A DNA stretch of 64,000 bases from Acidobacteriota bacterium (GTDB lineage Bacteria; Acidobacteriota; Blastocatellia; Pyrinomonadales; Pyrinomonadaceae): NCBI GenBank assembly GCA_019639195.1, contig JAHBSI010000003.1, positions 124,001-188,000 of the forward strand, read 5' to 3'. Position numbers and translations under genes: made by a program. Position 1 is the first letter of the stretch. Each line of letters opens with the position of its first letter. The notes under the pieces were generated by a model, which worked only from the letters and a program-made list of their open reading frames with translations, searched no databases and was not told where the DNA came from. Shown in pieces: positions 8,630 through 18,900 of this stretch.

Positions 8630-9931
8630 ATGACACCAGAAACGAAAACTTCTCTGAGCACCGCTATCGACAAGCACAAAGAATTCCTATTTCCTGCCGT
8701 TGCAATGTATTACAAGGAGCCGATCGCACTTGTAAAAGGCGAAGGCGAGTATGTCTGGGATGCAGACGGAAATCGATATCTTGACGCCTTTGGCGGCGTT
8801 CTTACCGTTAGCGTCGGGCACGCAAATCCGGAAGTAAATGCCGCAATAATCGAGCAGACAAAGACGCTGCAGCACACGTCTGCCCTTTATGCCAACGGAC
8901 CGCAGTCAGATCTTGCTGAAAAGCTCGCTGAGATAACTCCCGGAGACCTCAAGAAATCATTCTTTACCTCCAGCGGCACAGAGGCCGACGACACCGCGAT
9001 AATGGCGGCAAAGCTCGCGACCGGCCGCAGCGAGATCGTTGTGCTCCGGCACAGCTATTCGGGCCGAAGCGCGACGGCCCTGTCGAGCGTCGGGCATGCG
9101 TCTTGGAGGCCGATCGCCTCGCAGGTCGCAGGCATCGTTCACGCGAGAGCTCCTTATTGTTATCGATGTCCGTGGAAGATGACACCGGACAACTGCGGTG
9201 CCGCCTGTGCGGAAGATGTCCGTGACGTTATCGAAACGACGACCACCGGTGAGATCGCGGCTTTTATGGCCGAACCGATCATGGGCGTCGGCGGTTTTAT
9301 TGTGCCGCCCGACGGTTATTTTGAACGGGTCGAAGAGATCACGCGTAAGCACGGCGGACTCTTTATCGCTGACGAGGTGCAAACAGCGTGGGGCCGCACG
9401 GGCGATAAATGGTTCGGCATACAACATACGAACGTGAAGCCCGACATCATCACTTCGGCAAAAGGTATGGCCAACGGCGTTCCGGTCGGCTGGACGATCG
9501 CGACCGCCGATGTTGCCGATAAATTCCCGGGCCTTACGTTTGCGACCTTCGGAGGCAATCCGGTCTCAATGACGGCAGGCATTGCCGTTATTAAATTCAT
9601 CGAGGACAAGGACCTCCTGACGAATTGCCGCGTCGTTGGCGACTATTTTCGCGGCCGCCTCGAAGAACTCAAAGAAAAACACAGCATCATTGGCGACGTT
9701 CGCGGCCGCGGACTTATGCAGGGTATCGAGCTTGTAAAAGATCGCGAGACAAAGGAACCGGCAGCAGACGCCGTTCTCAAGGTGTTTGAGGAGACAAAGC
9801 GACAGGGCGTGCTGATCGGGAAAGGCGGTCTCTACGGCAATGTGATACGCACGGGGATGATGCTCAATTCAACGAAAGACAATGTTGATGAGCTGATCGC
9901 GGCTTTGGACGCGGGCTTTGCCTTGTGCTAA
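8630..9931 (+). CDS. Class III PLP aminotransferase (AGXT2/beta-alanine:pyruvate-type)
   Basis: A 433-residue fold-type I aminotransferase. The PLP-binding Lys278 lies in TSAKGMANG, preceded by the phosphate-binding SSGTEADD loop (about 114-121) and the DEVQTAWGRTG motif (about 249-259). This signature is that of class III enzymes such as alanine:glyoxylate aminotransferase 2 and beta-alanine or (R)-3-amino-2-methylpropionate:pyruvate aminotransferases. Plant PYD4, the last step of reductive pyrimidine catabolism, belongs to the same family. Because hydA, beta-ureidopropionase and preTA lie about 10-22 kb downstream on the same strand, use of beta-alanine or beta-aminoisobutyrate as amino donor is the best guess. 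A good ribosome-binding site (GGGAG, 8 bases) precedes ATG 8630. Substrate specificity is not proven by sequence. Confidence 0.85.
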   Translation: MTPETKTSLSTAIDKHKEFLFPAVAMYYKEPIALVKGEGEYVWDADGNRYLDAFGGVLTVSVGHANPEVNAAIIEQTKTLQHTSALYANGPQSDLAEKLAEITPGDLKKSFFTSSGTEADDTAIMAAKLATGRSEIVVLRHSYSGRSATALSSVGHASWRPIASQVAGIVHARAPYCYRCPWKMTPDNCGAACAEDVRDVIETTTTGEIAAFMAEPIMGVGGFIVPPDGYFERVEEITRKHGGLFIADEVQTAWGRTGDKWFGIQHTNVKPDIITSAKGMANGVPVGWTIATADVADKFPGLTFATFGGNPVSMTAGIAVIKFIEDKDLLTNCRVVGDYFRGRLEELKEKHSIIGDVRGRGLMQGIELVKDRETKEPAADAVLKVFEETKRQGVLIGKGGLYGNVIRTGMMLNSTKDNVDELIAALDAGFALC

Positions 9932-9969
9932 AAGCCATGCGATCTGTTTATTTCGACGAGAACTGAGCG

Positions 9970-11298
9970 ATGAAGCGCTGCCCGCGGTTCGGACGAGATT
10001 ATAACGACGACTCGATGAGCTTTTGTCTAGATGACGGCTCGGAGCTGCTGTTTGGGCCGGGTCCGAACCGGCAGAGAACTGCTGTGCTTCCCGCAGGGGA
10101 ATTTGACGAGACTGCGGTAACGCGTAATTTGCCGTCGAACACTTCCTCATCTGACCAACAGTTCGAGGTGACGGTGCTTCCGTTTAAGTATCAGGGTGAC
10201 AACGCGGGCGTCTCTCAACTTGCGGAAGCGCTGACGGAAGACATCGTTAAAGGGTTGATACGTTTCTCTTACCTCAAAGTCGTTAGCGACAGTAAGTCCG
10301 ACGCTCGTTATGTTATCGAAGGAAATATTCGGCAAAACGGTACGACGATTCGTCTTTCTGTGCAGGCAACAGATACGGCTACGAAGGAAAATCTCTGGGC
10401 GGAAAAGTACGATCTTGATTTTGCGTCGGACAACATTTTTGAGATACAGGACCGCCTTGCTCCGCAGATAGTGTCAACCATCGCCGACATCCACGGAGTC
10501 CTGCCGAGGAGGATGTGCGAAAGACTGCGTTCAAAGCGTGCAAATGAACTCAGTCCTTACGAGGCTCTAGTTCGAAGCTTCAGCTACTTTGGCCGTGTAA
10601 CGCCGGACGAATGGCGAGCCTCGCTCGATAGCGTCGAGGCCGGACTCGAAAAGCAGCTCGATTACGCGACGCTTCGTGCAATGCGGGCGTTGCTGCTGGT
10701 ACAGGGATACGCGCAGGGCTTTGACGTCTCCGAGGAATCTCTCGAACTCGGAGCTTCCGAGGCACGCCGAGCGGTCGAGGGCGGCTCCGACCATCTTGCC
10801 TGGTTTGCCCTGGCTCAGGCACTTTTCTTTAAGAAGGAGTTCGGCAGCTTGCCGAACGCCGTCAAAAGATCGCTTACGCTAAATCCGATGGACGGCAACG
10901 CAATCGCACTCTTCGGCGAGATGGTTTCGTATTCGGGCGACTGGAAATGGGGCTTGGAGCTTGCCCAGCAGGCACGCGACCTCAACCCTAACTTCCCAGG
11001 CTGGTACTGGCACGCGAACTTTAACGACGCCTATCGCCGTCGCGAATACCAGGAGGCTCTCGAGATCGCTCTGCGGATGAACCTAAACAGCAATTGGGGA
11101 GCGCACGTTCTGACGGCGATCGCCTACGGCCAGCTCGGCAACCCGGAACTCGCCGCACGATCGTGGGAACAGGCGGTCAAGATGCGGCCGAACCTTCCCG
11201 GCATGTTTCGTAGAGATATAAAAGTCTGGTTCGACGACGAACACGCTGCTCACCTGATGGATGGCCTGTACAAAACAGGAATAAATTTTGAGGGCTAG
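9970..11298 (+). CDS. Zinc-ribbon-like/TolB-N-like/TPR protein, paralog 1 of the array
   Basis: A 442-residue protein and the first of four tandem paralogs. The N-terminal motif (MKRCPRFGRDY...FCLDDG) is a short zinc-ribbon-like element, but the second cysteine found in the neighbours is Phe7 here, so metal binding is probably lost. Residues about 63-190 match the TolB-N/FlgO-like region (VTVLPFKYQG, LTEDIVKGLIRFSYLKVVS) found in many TPR-bearing bacterial regulators and cyclase-linked proteins. Residues about 190-440 are TPR-like helical repeats. No membrane segment is seen. It is closest to the first half of the next gene (11308), which has the same order and the same 'PYEA(V/L)LRSFGYF' block. 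Its role is unknown; protein-protein interaction or signalling is inferred. Confidence 0.72.
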   Translation: MKRCPRFGRDYNDDSMSFCLDDGSELLFGPGPNRQRTAVLPAGEFDETAVTRNLPSNTSSSDQQFEVTVLPFKYQGDNAGVSQLAEALTEDIVKGLIRFSYLKVVSDSKSDARYVIEGNIRQNGTTIRLSVQATDTATKENLWAEKYDLDFASDNIFEIQDRLAPQIVSTIADIHGVLPRRMCERLRSKRANELSPYEALVRSFSYFGRVTPDEWRASLDSVEAGLEKQLDYATLRAMRALLLVQGYAQGFDVSEESLELGASEARRAVEGGSDHLAWFALAQALFFKKEFGSLPNAVKRSLTLNPMDGNAIALFGEMVSYSGDWKWGLELAQQARDLNPNFPGWYWHANFNDAYRRREYQEALEIALRMNLNSNWGAHVLTAIAYGQLGNPELAARSWEQAVKMRPNLPGMFRRDIKVWFDDEHAAHLMDGLYKTGINFEG

Positions 11299-11307
11299 AA
11301 ACACGTT

Positions 11308-14118
11308 ATGAAAAAGTGTCCGCGGTGCGGACGAGAATACGACGTGACGATGATGTTCTGTCTCGATGACGGAACAGAGTTGCTCTACGGACCGGCGTCG
11401 ATGGACGAGCCGCAGACGGCGATATTGTCAGCGTCGATGGAGCCGCGCACCAAGATACTGGCCGATGCCGGGGGAAGTACGTCGGCTCAGACTCGGGCTG
11501 AAGATGGATTTTGGGTTGCGGTGCTGCCCTTCAAATGGCGCGGCTCGCATCCGGAGTTGGAAGCGTTGGCGGAAGGCTTGTCTGAAGACATCGTGACGGG
11601 ATTGTCGCGCTTCTCGTATCTGCGTGTGATCGCGCGCAGCTCGACCTTGCGCTTTACCGGCGAATCGACTGATGTGCGCGCGATCGGCAAAGAACTTGGC
11701 GCGCGTTACGTGATGGAAGGCAGCTTGCGGCAGGCGGGAGGAACCCTGCGTGTGGCGGTACAGTTGGTGGACGCGACGACGGGCGCACATCTATGGACCG
11801 AAACTTATAACCGCAGCTTCAGCCCGGAATCGGTTTTCGAGATTCAGGATGATCTGGTTCCACGCATCGTCTCGACCGTTGCGGACTGGTATGGCGCTCT
11901 GCCGCATAGCATGAGCGAAGTGGTTCGTCGCAAGCCTGCTGACCAACTCAGCCCTTACGAAGCGGTGCTGCGAAGCTTCGGTTACTTCGAGCGCATCGCA
12001 CCGGAAGAGCATGCCGTAGTGCGCACCAGCCTGGAACGCGCGGTCAAACAAGAGCCGGGCAGTGCCGATGGCTGGGCGATGCTCTCGATGATGTATGGCG
12101 AAGAGCATCGGTTCGGCTTCAATGTGCAGCCCGATTCGTTGGGGCGAGCGCTCGAGGCCGCACGGCGCGCGGTTGACGCCGGGCACGCCAATCATTTCGC
12201 CTGGCTGGCACTTGCCCAGGCTCTGTTCCATCGAAAGGAATACGACACGTTCCGCGACGCGGCGGAACGCGCTATCGAGCTCAACCCGATGGACGGTTCC
12301 ACATTGGAATACCTCGCGCACCTACTAGCCTTTGCGGGCGACTGGAAACGCGGCTGCGAACTGGACGCGCGGGCGCGGCCGCTTAATCCCAATCACTCGG
12401 GATGGTACTGGGCTGTTCCTGCCCTTGATGCGTTTCGGAAAGGCGATTACCAGTCTGCGTGCTCCTACCTGCAGAAGACTCTCATTCGAGGCGGCGGTGC
12501 TGATTTCTATATGCATTGCCTGCTCGCGGCTGCGTACGGGCAGCATGGCGAGCGTGAAACTGCAAGCGAAGAGCTGAAAGAAGCGTTAAGACTTAGGCCT
12601 GATCTGGCGTTGATCATCCGCAGCGTGTACGAGAAATGGTACCAGCCCGAACTCGTCGAGCAATTGATGGACGGTCTGCGCAAGGCAGGGCTGGAGAGTC
12701 CGCAAAGCCCGGCGGTCGCGCAGTCCCGTAAGGCGGCGTCCGCCTCGATCGCCGTTCTGCCGTTTGCGAACATCAGCTCCGATGCGGACAACGAATATTT
12801 CTGCGACGGACTGGCCGAAGAATTGCTGAATGCGCTTTCGAAGATCGACGAGCTGAAGGTCGCGGCCCGCACATCGGCGTTCTCATTCAAAGGCAAGAAC
12901 GCAAAGGTCAAGGAGATCGCCGAGACGCTGAACGTCAGCAGCGTGCTGGAGGGAAGCGTTCGTAAGGCTGGCGAACGCATCCGCATCAGCGTTCAGCTTG
13001 TCAACGCGGCCGACGGTTATCAACTCTGGTCTGAGCGCTACGACCGCGAGATGAAGGACATCTTTGACGTACAGGATGAGATAACGCTCGCAGTGGTCGA
13101 TGCCTTAAAGATAAAACTTTTGGGTGCGAAAGAGGCTGAGTTGCTTAAGCGTCATACGCGCGACCCAAAGGCGTATGAGTACTACCTTCGCGGCCTTTCT
13201 CATTTCAACAAATGGACGCCGATCGATTTTGAGAAGGCGATCGAAAACTTCGAGCGGGCCATTGCGATCGAACCTGCCTATGCATTGGCCTATGCGGGAA
13301 TTGCCGACGCCTATACCGAACTCGCCTTTTTCTCTTTCTCTTCCACCTCGAAAGATGTCGGGCCAAAGGCAAGAGACGCGGCAAATAAGGCGTTGCAATT
13401 GGATGACGGCCTTGCCGAGGCTCATAATTCCATGGCCCTGATAAAGCTGTACTTCGACTGGGACCATCGAGGAGCTGAAGACGAGTTCAAAAGGGCGATC
13501 CTTCTAAATCCCGGAAACGCCTATACCCACATGTGGTATGGCTGGTACCTGGCGTTAATGGCTCGTTTTGACGAGAGCCTGAACGAATTGCAGCGTGCGC
13601 GCGAGTTGGATCCGTTATCCGCGCCAAACATTAACGCGATCGGTGTCGCTTATCACTGGTCGCGGCAAACTGATCGTGCGATCGCACAGTTTCAGGAAGT
13701 GCTTGAGCTATACCCAAACTACGCGGTCACGCTCAGTTTTCTTGCAGAAGCGTATGCACAGACTGGCGACATTGCATCGGCCATTGCGACCATCGAGCGG
13801 ATTCAGCCGGCGGCATGGGACCCGCAGTCGCTATCGGTCATGGGATATTTGTATGCCCGGAACGGAGACCGCGAAAAGGCTCTCAATACGCTTAGTGCAT
13901 TTAGCGAACGAGCGGGCCGTGAGTACGTTCCGGCAATAAATTCCGCTTATATCTATGCCGGCCTCGGCGAACGCGAGCAGGCGTTTGAATGGATGGAAAG
14001 GGCCTTCGACGAGCAAGTTGCCTGGCTTCCGTTCATAAACGTTGATATCAAGTTCGATTCGCTGCGTGATGACGAACGCTTTAAAGATATGCTGACGAAG
14101 ATCGGATTTACAGATTAG
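11308..14118 (+). CDS. Zinc-ribbon-like protein with two TolB-N-like domains and two TPR blocks, paralog 2
   Basis: A 936-residue protein that looks like two array members fused. The N-terminal ribbon keeps C-P-R-C and a later Cys (MKRC-type spacing with MKKCPRCGREY). The first TolB-N-like domain spans about 68-195 and is followed by helical repeats to about 470. A second TolB-N-like domain starts at about 480 (ASIAVLPFANISSD), with TPRs from about 620 to 930. No transmembrane helix is visible. The first half is richer in G+C at third positions and in CGC/GCG/CTG codons than the second half, by eye. This fits separate origins of the two halves. It starts 9 bases after the preceding stop. Confidence 0.72.
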   Translation: MKKCPRCGREYDVTMMFCLDDGTELLYGPASMDEPQTAILSASMEPRTKILADAGGSTSAQTRAEDGFWVAVLPFKWRGSHPELEALAEGLSEDIVTGLSRFSYLRVIARSSTLRFTGESTDVRAIGKELGARYVMEGSLRQAGGTLRVAVQLVDATTGAHLWTETYNRSFSPESVFEIQDDLVPRIVSTVADWYGALPHSMSEVVRRKPADQLSPYEAVLRSFGYFERIAPEEHAVVRTSLERAVKQEPGSADGWAMLSMMYGEEHRFGFNVQPDSLGRALEAARRAVDAGHANHFAWLALAQALFHRKEYDTFRDAAERAIELNPMDGSTLEYLAHLLAFAGDWKRGCELDARARPLNPNHSGWYWAVPALDAFRKGDYQSACSYLQKTLIRGGGADFYMHCLLAAAYGQHGERETASEELKEALRLRPDLALIIRSVYEKWYQPELVEQLMDGLRKAGLESPQSPAVAQSRKAASASIAVLPFANISSDADNEYFCDGLAEELLNALSKIDELKVAARTSAFSFKGKNAKVKEIAETLNVSSVLEGSVRKAGERIRISVQLVNAADGYQLWSERYDREMKDIFDVQDEITLAVVDALKIKLLGAKEAELLKRHTRDPKAYEYYLRGLSHFNKWTPIDFEKAIENFERAIAIEPAYALAYAGIADAYTELAFFSFSSTSKDVGPKARDAANKALQLDDGLAEAHNSMALIKLYFDWDHRGAEDEFKRAILLNPGNAYTHMWYGWYLALMARFDESLNELQRARELDPLSAPNINAIGVAYHWSRQTDRAIAQFQEVLELYPNYAVTLSFLAEAYAQTGDIASAIATIERIQPAAWDPQSLSVMGYLYARNGDREKALNTLSAFSERAGREYVPAINSAYIYAGLGEREQAFEWMERAFDEQVAWLPFINVDIKFDSLRDDERFKDMLTKIGFTD

Positions 14119-14125
14119 AAAAAAT

Positions 14126-15916
14126 ATGAAACGCTGCCCCGAATGCAGGAGAGATTATTACGATGACAGTCTGCTGTACTGTCTTGATGACGGAAGCGCG
14201 CTTCTCGACGGCCCGGCAAGCGGGCGTCCGCTAGACGACGAGCCGGAGACGGCGATCATGTCAGGACTGCCTGCGTCAGCGGGCGGCAAGTTCGACGGCG
14301 AGAACCCGACGCAGCCATTTATTCACACCACAGCGGCGGCGGAGCCGCAGGATTCTTTAGGCGGCGCGACGGAAAAGCAGAGCTTCTCCGCAAATAGAGC
14401 GGCGGAGCCGCAAGAATCCGCAAAAGTGTGGGCGGGCGGTTTTGACAAGCGGTTGCTGCTGGCGCTGGTTGCTCTGGCGGTGATCGTGCTCGGCGGTTTT
14501 TTTGGTTATCGATATTTCCAAGGCGGTTCGGGAAAGATCAACTCAATTGCCGTTTTGCCGTTGGAGAATCGGAGCGGGAATTCGGATACAGATTATCTAT
14601 CTGATGGGCTTGCGGATTCGCTGATCTACCGGCTGACGCAGTTGCCGAATTTGAAGGTCAGCCCGACGAGTTCGGTGATGCGATATAAGGGTAAGGATAC
14701 GGATGTTGCTCAGATCGCGAAGGAACTGAACGTCGATGCTGTGATGTCGGGGCGGCTTGTCCAGCGAGGTGACGATCTCAACATCAGCGTCCAGCTCATT
14801 GACGCACGAACACAGAAAGTTCTCTGGGCTGGGCAATACGACCGCAAGATGGCCGATCTTTTGGCAACACAACGCGAGATCGCGACGACGATAACTCAAA
14901 AACTCGAACTTAAGCTTGCCGGCAACGAGGCGAATAGTATTACCAAACAATACACAACCAGCAGCGAAGCGTATCAGCTATATCTGAAAGGTCGCTATCA
15001 TTGGGGAAAGCGGTCGATGGATGACATCGAGAAAGCGATAGATTGTTTTCAACAAGCGATCAAGATCGACCCGAATTTTGCCTTGGCGTATACCGGTATC
15101 TCGGACGCCTACATAGTAATGCCGAGTTATGGCTATCTCTCGCCGAAGGAAGCGTTTCCGCAAGCCAGAGCAGCGGCACAGCGGGCTCTGGATATTGACG
15201 CGACGCTCGCCGATGCTTACGCCGCACTTGCGACCACAAGCTCTTTCTATGAGCGGGATTGGGCGAAAGCCGAGAGCGAGTTCAAACGTGCCATCGAACT
15301 CAACCCCAACGTTCCCAACATTCATTATCAATATGGTTATTTCCTTCAGACGACGGGAAGATGCGATGAAGGCATAAGAGAGTTCAAAAATGCAATAGAA
15401 TTGGAGCCTTTGTTCATCGCAGCCGCCGCAAACCTTGCGGGCTCCTATATGAACTGCAGGCAGTTTGACCTGGCTCTGGAACAAGCGACCAAGACATACA
15501 AACTCGAACCGAACCACCCGACAATTCGTTATTGGATGGGAGCGATCTACATCGCTAATGGGATGTATCCGGAAGCGGTTGCGCTCGGCGAAAAGGTGCT
15601 CCAAACCGATCCTAACGATCAGGACGCACTGTACATTACAGGCTATGCTTACGCGAAAGAGGGGCGGCGTAGCGATGCCGAGGGGGTCTTAACAAAATTC
15701 AACGACATAGCCCAAAGGCAGTACGTATTGGCTTACTACCTCGCGTCTATCTATGCCGCTCTTGGGGAAAAGGATAAAGCCTTTGCAGAACTGGAGAGAT
15801 CTTTTACCGAAGGCGATTCGGAATTGCCTCGCTTGAAGTCTGATCCGTTGATGGATAACTTGCGTGACGACCCGCGATACAAGGATCTGTTAAGGCGGAT
15901 GAATCTACCCGAATAG
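14126..15916 (+). CDS. Membrane-anchored zinc-ribbon-like/TolB-N-like/TPR protein, paralog 3
   Basis: A 596-residue protein. Its N-terminal ribbon (MKRCPECRRDYYDDS, then YCLDDG) carries three cysteines and is followed by an acidic, low-complexity linker to about residue 105. One transmembrane helix lies at about 109-130 (LLALVALAVIVLGGFFGY), the TolB-N/FlgO-like region at about 139-265 (NSIAVLPLENRSGN), and TPRs at about 275-590. The ribbon end would be cytoplasmic and the TolB-like/TPR part periplasmic if the helix behaves as a simple signal anchor. This topology is inferred. The C-terminus ends DDPRYKDLLRRMNLPE, identical to the next gene's C-terminus, where a DNA repeat begins. Only 7 bases separate it from the previous gene. 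Confidence 0.75.
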   Translation: MKRCPECRRDYYDDSLLYCLDDGSALLDGPASGRPLDDEPETAIMSGLPASAGGKFDGENPTQPFIHTTAAAEPQDSLGGATEKQSFSANRAAEPQESAKVWAGGFDKRLLLALVALAVIVLGGFFGYRYFQGGSGKINSIAVLPLENRSGNSDTDYLSDGLADSLIYRLTQLPNLKVSPTSSVMRYKGKDTDVAQIAKELNVDAVMSGRLVQRGDDLNISVQLIDARTQKVLWAGQYDRKMADLLATQREIATTITQKLELKLAGNEANSITKQYTTSSEAYQLYLKGRYHWGKRSMDDIEKAIDCFQQAIKIDPNFALAYTGISDAYIVMPSYGYLSPKEAFPQARAAAQRALDIDATLADAYAALATTSSFYERDWAKAESEFKRAIELNPNVPNIHYQYGYFLQTTGRCDEGIREFKNAIELEPLFIAAAANLAGSYMNCRQFDLALEQATKTYKLEPNHPTIRYWMGAIYIANGMYPEAVALGEKVLQTDPNDQDALYITGYAYAKEGRRSDAEGVLTKFNDIAQRQYVLAYYLASIYAALGEKDKAFAELERSFTEGDSELPRLKSDPLMDNLRDDPRYKDLLRRMNLPE

Positions 15917-15967
15917 AGTTTATGAAACGCTGCCCGGAATGCAGGCGAGATTATTACGACGACAGTT
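15866..15967. repeat. Direct repeat copy A (array junction)
   Basis: Bases 15866-15945 are identical to 19756-19835 (80 bases). The match continues to 15967/19857 with two mismatches (15946 C vs 19836 A; 15954 T vs 19844 C). It covers the last codons of one paralog, the intergenic spacer and the first codons of the next one. The exact identity at nucleotide level across a gene junction points to recent duplication or gene conversion within the array. Confidence 0.95.
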
Positions 15968-18900
15968 TATTCTACTGTCTCGATGACGGTAATGCTCTGC
16001 TTGAGGGCCCGGCAAGCGGCAGGTCAGACCCGGCGGTGGAGAGGACAGCTTTAGAACAGGACGAGCCGGTCACGGCAATTTTCCAGTCTGCGTCGCCTTC
16101 GCAAGGCTCTTTCACAGCATCGCCGCACAATCTTCACGAAGATCTTTCGCCGCTGATCGGCCGCAAAAAGGAAATTGACGAGATCGAAAGCATTCTTGGT
16201 CGAAGGCAATGTCGTCTCTTAACCTTGACCGGGATCGGTGGTACTGGCAAGACGCGACTCGCCCAAGCTGCCGCATGGCGAATGCTACTGAATTTTCCCG
16301 ACGGTGTATATTTTGTCAATCTTGCACCTATAACTGACCATAAGCTGGTCATCCCTGCGATTGCACAAACACTCAATATAAAAGAATCGGGAATCGAGTC
16401 AATTTTAGATGCCTTGCAGGAGTATCTGATCGGCAAGAAGATGCTCCTCGTCGTAGATAATTTCGAGCAGGTCTCTCAAGCGGCCGCCGACATCGAGAAG
16501 CTTATGATCGCGGTGCCCGATGTTACATTTTTGATCACAAGCCGAGAGGTGCTGCGTCTTAGGGCCGAGTATGAGATCGCGGTTCCACCGTTAGCACTAC
16601 CGCTTGCTGATGGGCGTTCGTCTGTCTCACAACTGTCGAATTATGAATCGATCAGGTTTTTTGTTGAACGGGCACGTGCAGTCAAACGCGATTTTGAACT
16701 GACCGCAGCGAACGCCGCTGATGTGGTGGGGATCTGTCGTCACCTTGACGGCATTCCATTTGCGATCGAGCTTGCGGCTGCACGAATAAAGCTTTTCGAG
16801 CCAAAAGCGATCCTTTCCAGGCTTACAGACTCTCTTCGATTTCTTACCGGAGGAGCCCGGAGCCTGCCCGAACGTCAACAAACAATGCGGGGGGCTATAG
16901 CCTGGAGTTACGATCTGCTTGATCGGGATGAAAAGCAGCTCTTTACTATCCTGTCTGTCTTTGCCGGAGGCTTCACTCTCGACTTAGCAGAAGCTATTGG
17001 AGCCGATTCAGGAATTGAGATCCTTGATACGGTTTCATCGTTGCTTGATAAGAACCTGATCGAAAGGATGAAACGGCAAAAAGATGAGTCGCGTTTTCGC
17101 ATGCTCGTCGTTGTGTGCGACTTCGCTTCTGAACAGCTGGAAAAGATCGGGGCCGGTGATGAGATCAGGGAACGTCATGCTGCGCTCTTTGCAGAGATGG
17201 CGGAAAGGGCTGCGCCGGAATTAGTAGGGTCGAAGGGGGCCGAATGGCTAGAAAGACTCGAAGACGAACACGAGAACCTAAGGGCGGCGCTCAAATGGAC
17301 AGTCGAGTTCAAGCCGGAGATGGCGCTTGCGATCGTGGCATCGCTGCAAAAATTTTGGTGGCGGCGTGGGCATCTCACTGAGGGTGTCGAGTGGACCGAG
17401 CGGATCCTTGACGCTAATGGTGGGACAGCCGATCCGGAACTTCTCGCTTCGGCCTATCGAGGCATTAGCAGTTTGCTCTGGAGTCGAGGCGAATTTGACC
17501 GGGCAGTGACATACGCCGAAATGGGTTTGAAGATCGCCCGCCAAACGGGAAATAAGAGATTGGTCATCAACGCTCTTCATAGCGTCGGAACGGCCAAGCA
17601 TAATCAGGGTGACTTTACGGGCGCCCAGGAGTTTAGCGAGAAAGCTCTTAAGATGGCGCGAGAAGAGGGTGAAACCTTTGAGGCCGCAGAACTTGCGAAT
17701 GCGCTCGGCGAGCTTGCACGTCATCGAGACGACTACGCGGCCGCCCAGAGCCTTTACGAAGAGGCTCTCGAGAATGCAAGAAGAAGCGGATTTCAACAGC
17801 TCAATATGCTTGCCGCGATCAATCTTGCTGCGGTTGCTTGTCAGATGAAGGATTATCCGGCCTCGCACGCATATACGATAGAGTCGCTAAGGATCAGCGA
17901 AAAAATGGGGAACAGCGTGAGCGTTGGTTACGCCCTAGAAAGATTTGCGGCTTTGGCCGTCATCGGAAACGAAATGGAACGGGCTGCGTTGTTGAGCGGA
18001 GCGATGGAGACCATCTATGAGGCGGCCGGATACAAGATAGAAGAGGTGGATCGCTTGTTCTTGGACCAGTATTTGGACAAGGCGCGTTCTGCGATGGGTT
18101 ATGAACGATTCGAGAAGGCACAGCAAATAGGGAAGGCGATGTCTGTCAAAGACGCGATCGCTCTTGCTCGCGAAGACGAAAGTGAATGGCGTCCGACACA
18201 GGCCATGAGGATTGCCGCCTCCGATCTCTCTACCGATTCACCGCCGTCTGCTACGCTCGACCAAATACACACGACCGACAGGACGATCGCCTTGTCGGGC
18301 GACGTCTCACCTAACTCGACGACAAGGTGGTCTGATAGACGTCTGCCGCTTGTCACACTAGTTCTCATCGTGGTCTCGATCGGCGGATATGCCGGTTACC
18401 GATATTTTGGTGGCACCGTTGCTGCCCAGATCGAGTCGATCGCGGTCATGCCGTTCGTCAACGAGAGCGGCAACCCAGATGTTGAGTACCTCTCAGACGG
18501 CATGACGGAGACGCTTATCAAGAGCCTCTCTAACTTGCCTAATATGGATGTAAAGCCGAGATCAGCGGTCTTTCGCTATAAGGGCAGGGAAATGGACATT
18601 TCAACCATTGGCAAGGATCTGAACGTTCAGGCGATACTCAGCGGTCGTGTTGTCCAACGTGGCGAGCTTTTGACTTTGAGCCTGGAGTTGGTTGATGTCA
18701 AGAAGAATAGCGTGATCTGGACGGAGCAGTATAACCGCAAACAATCGGATATCGTCTCCCTGCAAAGCGAGATCGCAAAAGATGTGTCTGCTAAGCTCAC
18801 AACGAAGTTATCGGGGGCCGTAGCGACAAATGTGGCAAAGACCGAAACCACTGATTCCGAAGCATATCAAGCATATCTTAAAGGACGCTATCTCTGGAAC

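Noticed and set aside
8630..9931. GABA or acetylornithine aminotransferase
   Set aside because: The overall pattern (SSGTEADD, DEVQTAWGRTG) fits AGXT2-like enzymes better, and the pathway neighbours favour beta-alanine; other amino donors remain possible.
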